From Faecalibacterium sp. CAG:1138 (GTDB lineage: Bacteria > Bacillota > Clostridia > Christensenellales > CAG-917), in the NCBI GenBank assembly GCA_000434675.1, contig HF988637.1:104121-168120 (forward strand): 64,000 nucleotides of DNA. Direction: 5' to 3'. Shown here piece by piece: positions 61,864-64,000 of this stretch. A program made the position numbers and the translations under genes. Under the pieces are notes generated by a model. The model was not told the origin of the DNA. It searched no databases and worked only from the letters and a program-made list of their open reading frames with translations. Position 1 is the first letter of the stretch. Every line of letters starts with the position of its first letter.

Positions 61864-64000
61864 ATGTACGATTTATCTATTGAACTCAACGAACAACAGA
61901 TACGGGCCGTCGAAGACACCGACGGTCAGATTTTGGTTATCGCAGGTGCAGGCAGCGGCAAAACCCGCGTGCTTATTTCGAGGATAGCCTATCTCATAAA
62001 AAATTGCGGCGTTGATCCGTACGAAATTCTGGCCATAACCTTCACTAACAAGGCGGCCAAGGAAATGCTGGAGAGGCTTCACGCCGCGGTGGGCGAGAAC
62101 GCAAACGTGTGGGCAATGACGTTCCACAGCTTTTGCGCGCGCATTCTGCGCCGCGACGCGGACAGGATAGGTTACACGTCTAACTACACGATTTACGACG
62201 AAAGCGACAGAGAAAAAACCATAAAAAGGGTGTGCGCGGATCTCAAAATCGAGGATCAGAAGCAAAAGGAAAGGATCGTATGCTACATTTCGGACGCAAA
62301 ATCCTTCGGAATGACTCCGCCAAAGTTCAGGCTGGAATACGCGCACCTCAAGGACGCCGACCTTGCCGCCACCGTTTACGAGCAGTATCAGGAAAAGCTT
62401 TTAGAGTCCAACGCAATGGACTTCGACGATTTGCTTTTGAACGCCGTAAACTTGTTTTTGACGTGTCCGGACGTTCTGGAGAGGTATCAGAACCGCTTCC
62501 GCTACATAAACGTCGACGAATTTCAGGATACGAACGCCACGCAGTATCTTCTCATAAAGCTGCTTGCGGGAAAGCACGGCAACATTTTTGCCGTCGGCGA
62601 CGAGGATCAGAGCATATACAGCTGGCGCGGCGCGGAAATAAAGAACATTCTGGACTTCAAAAAGGAGTTTCCGGAAGTCAAAACCTATATGCTGGAGCGC
62701 AATTACCGCTCCACTTCGCAGATTCTTAACGCCGCAAACCGCCTTATCGCAAACAACAAACAGCGCCTTGCCGCCAAAAATCTTTGGACCGACAAGACCG
62801 ACGGCGAGCAAATTGCCGTTTGCAGCGCAGGCTCCGACCGCGACGAAGCGGACTACGTCGTCAAACAGATAGACATGCTGCGCCGCACGGGCTATAAATA
62901 TCGCGACATTGCGGTTTTGTCCCGCATAAACGCGCTCAGCCGCACCTTCGAAGAAAAATTCAACGCTTACGGCATACCGTACAAGGTTTACGGCGGCTTC
63001 AAGTTCTACGAAAGGAAGGAAGTCAAGGACGTTCTGGCCTATTTCAAGGTCGTAAGCAATCCGAAGGATGAGGAGAGCATACTCCGAATTATCAATTTTC
63101 CTAAACGCGGCATCGGCGACGGGGCGATAAACGAAATTTCGGCTTTCTGCAAAAGCGAAGGGCTGGACCTTGTGGACGGCATTTTGGGGATAGATTCCGC
63201 CACCGTTTCGACGGGAACGAAGAAAAAGATTTCCGCATTCCGCGACGTTTTGTGCCGACTGATGCAAAACGAACAGACGATGTCCATGACCGACTACGCA
63301 AAAAGCGTGCTGGAAGTGTCGGGGCTTGAAAATTTCTACAAATCGTCCGAAGAGGAGGCCGACAGGCTGGAAAACGTCAACGAGCTTTTGTCGTCCATTG
63401 CCTATTTCGCTTCCGACAACGAGGGCGCAACTATGTCCGACTTTTTGCAATCGGTTGCGCTGGTGTCCGACACAGACGACATTCTGGACGACGACTTCGT
63501 AACGCTGGCCACCGTGCACGCGGTGAAAGGCTTGGAGTTTGCCGCCGTGTTTATCGTGGGACTGGAGGAGAACATTTTCCCTCTCGAACGATGCGTCGAC
63601 AAAGGCGAGCTGGAGGAGGAAAGACGGCTTATGTACGTTGCCGTTACGAGGGCCAGAAAAAAGCTGTTCTGCACTTATGCGGGGCGTCGTTTCAGGTTCA
63701 ACTCCGTCGTTTACAACAGAAAAAGCCGTTTCATAGACGAAATGAAGGGCGCGTCGGCGGAAAAACCGCAGATTCCTGCGCGTCCGCAAAATCTTTTCGC
63801 ACCGCAGCCTAAAACGCAAAAAGCCACCACGCCGCTTCTGGATCTTGCGGCAAAACCAAAAACCATAAGCACCGATTTTTCCGCGTTCAAGGTGGGAACC
63901 AAGGTGAAGCATAAAAAGTTTGGGGAAGGGGAAATAATTGCAGTGTTCGGCGACGGCATGGATATGGCCGCGCAAATCAAATTTCAGACGGTGGGCGTGA
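61864..64000 (+). CDS. pcrA: ATP-dependent DNA helicase PcrA/UvrD (3' end outside window)
   Basis: At least 712 residues; the frame is still open at the window end. The N-terminus ELNEQQIRAVEDTDGQIL and Walker A AGAGSGKTRVL, then ITFTNKAAKEM, FHSFCARIL, VDEFQDTNATQY, GDEDQSIYSWRGA, LERNYRS, TVHAVKGLEF and VAVTRARKKL give all SF1A motifs. The C-terminal VGTKVKHKKFGEGEI is the PcrA tail that binds RNA polymerase. It unwinds DNA in repair and plasmid replication. CGGAGAT precedes ATG 61864. Only a few tens of residues should be missing. Confidence 0.95.
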   Translation, partial: MYDLSIELNEQQIRAVEDTDGQILVIAGAGSGKTRVLISRIAYLIKNCGVDPYEILAITFTNKAAKEMLERLHAAVGENANVWAMTFHSFCARILRRDADRIGYTSNYTIYDESDREKTIKRVCADLKIEDQKQKERIVCYISDAKSFGMTPPKFRLEYAHLKDADLAATVYEQYQEKLLESNAMDFDDLLLNAVNLFLTCPDVLERYQNRFRYINVDEFQDTNATQYLLIKLLAGKHGNIFAVGDEDQSIYSWRGAEIKNILDFKKEFPEVKTYMLERNYRSTSQILNAANRLIANNKQRLAAKNLWTDKTDGEQIAVCSAGSDRDEADYVVKQIDMLRRTGYKYRDIAVLSRINALSRTFEEKFNAYGIPYKVYGGFKFYERKEVKDVLAYFKVVSNPKDEESILRIINFPKRGIGDGAINEISAFCKSEGLDLVDGILGIDSATVSTGTKKKISAFRDVLCRLMQNEQTMSMTDYAKSVLEVSGLENFYKSSEEEADRLENVNELLSSIAYFASDNEGATMSDFLQSVALVSDTDDILDDDFVTLATVHAVKGLEFAAVFIVGLEENIFPLERCVDKGELEEERRLMYVAVTRARKKLFCTYAGRRFRFNSVVYNRKSRFIDEMKGASAEKPQIPARPQNLFAPQPKTQKATTPLLDLAAKPKTISTDFSAFKVGTKVKHKKFGEGEIIAVFGDGMDMAAQIKFQTVGV

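Overview
The window looks like a chromosome segment of an uncultured, gut-type Clostridia (Firmicutes) bacterium, perhaps in the Christensenellales. This rests on the dnaG-rpoD-trmK-Nif3 order, the ylxM-ffh-rpsP-khpA-rimM-trmD-(rplS) cluster, class II galT, hslVU and DUF3343. The genus is inference. There are two halves. Positions 1 to about 24,800 are an AT-richer accessory region made of several mobile and defence modules. Positions about 25,000 to 64,000 are a compact, higher-GC housekeeping region. No rRNA, tRNA or CRISPR array was seen.

Accessory half. (1) 1-3,732: a tight operon with the tail of a superfamily-1 helicase, a B12-type radical SAM enzyme and a GHKL (Hsp90-like) ATPase, resembling a defence operon. 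(2) 3,739-4,935: a cobalamin riboswitch, a DUF4430 lipoprotein and a frameshifted ECF S component, i.e. a B12 uptake unit in decay. (3) 5,000-12,960: an integrative mobilizable element carrying a giant single-subunit polymerase with the double-psi beta-barrel DxDxD signature (YonO / eukaryotic RdRP superfamily), an oriT-like hairpin cluster, MobC, a MobA relaxase with a nested out-of-frame MobB-like membrane gene, TnpV, two small proteins and a large serine recombinase. (4) 13,082-24,381: an IstA fragment, a frameshifted tyrosine recombinase, and two promoter cassettes. Each cassette is flanked by palindromic sites whose 5-bp centres are inverted relative to each other. The first precedes a SLOG-family gene and the second precedes a type I restriction-modification operon (hsdM-hsdS-two membrane proteins-hsdR). 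A frameshifted HEPN-like gene follows. The cassettes are best read as two independent invertible promoter switches, both pointing toward their genes in this assembly.

Housekeeping half. DNA primase and the vegetative sigma factor are followed by trmK, a Nif3-like protein and a zinc-ribbon coiled-coil protein. Next come beta-galactosidase and the Leloir genes galT (minus strand) and galK (plus strand, with lgt and pncB), the SRP/ribosome-maturation cluster (ylxM-ffh-rpsP-khpA-rimM-trmD-rbgA-rnhB-yraN), and rplS followed by a lipoprotein-anchored polytopic membrane protein. Then come comM-dprA-topA-trmFO-hslV-hslU, hisS-aspS-trxA, two small divergent unknown genes with an intracellular subtilisin, a cysteine-desulfurase-like gene divergent from a DUF3343 Se/S-carrier-like gene, a small unknown gene, and a PcrA/UvrD helicase running off the right end.

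The two strongest candidates for something new are the paired invertible promoters controlling the SLOG gene and the restriction system, and the mobile-element-borne DPBB RNA polymerase. Three single-base frameshifts (ECF S component, tyrosine recombinase, HEPN gene) all lie in the accessory half. They may be real decay or assembly errors.
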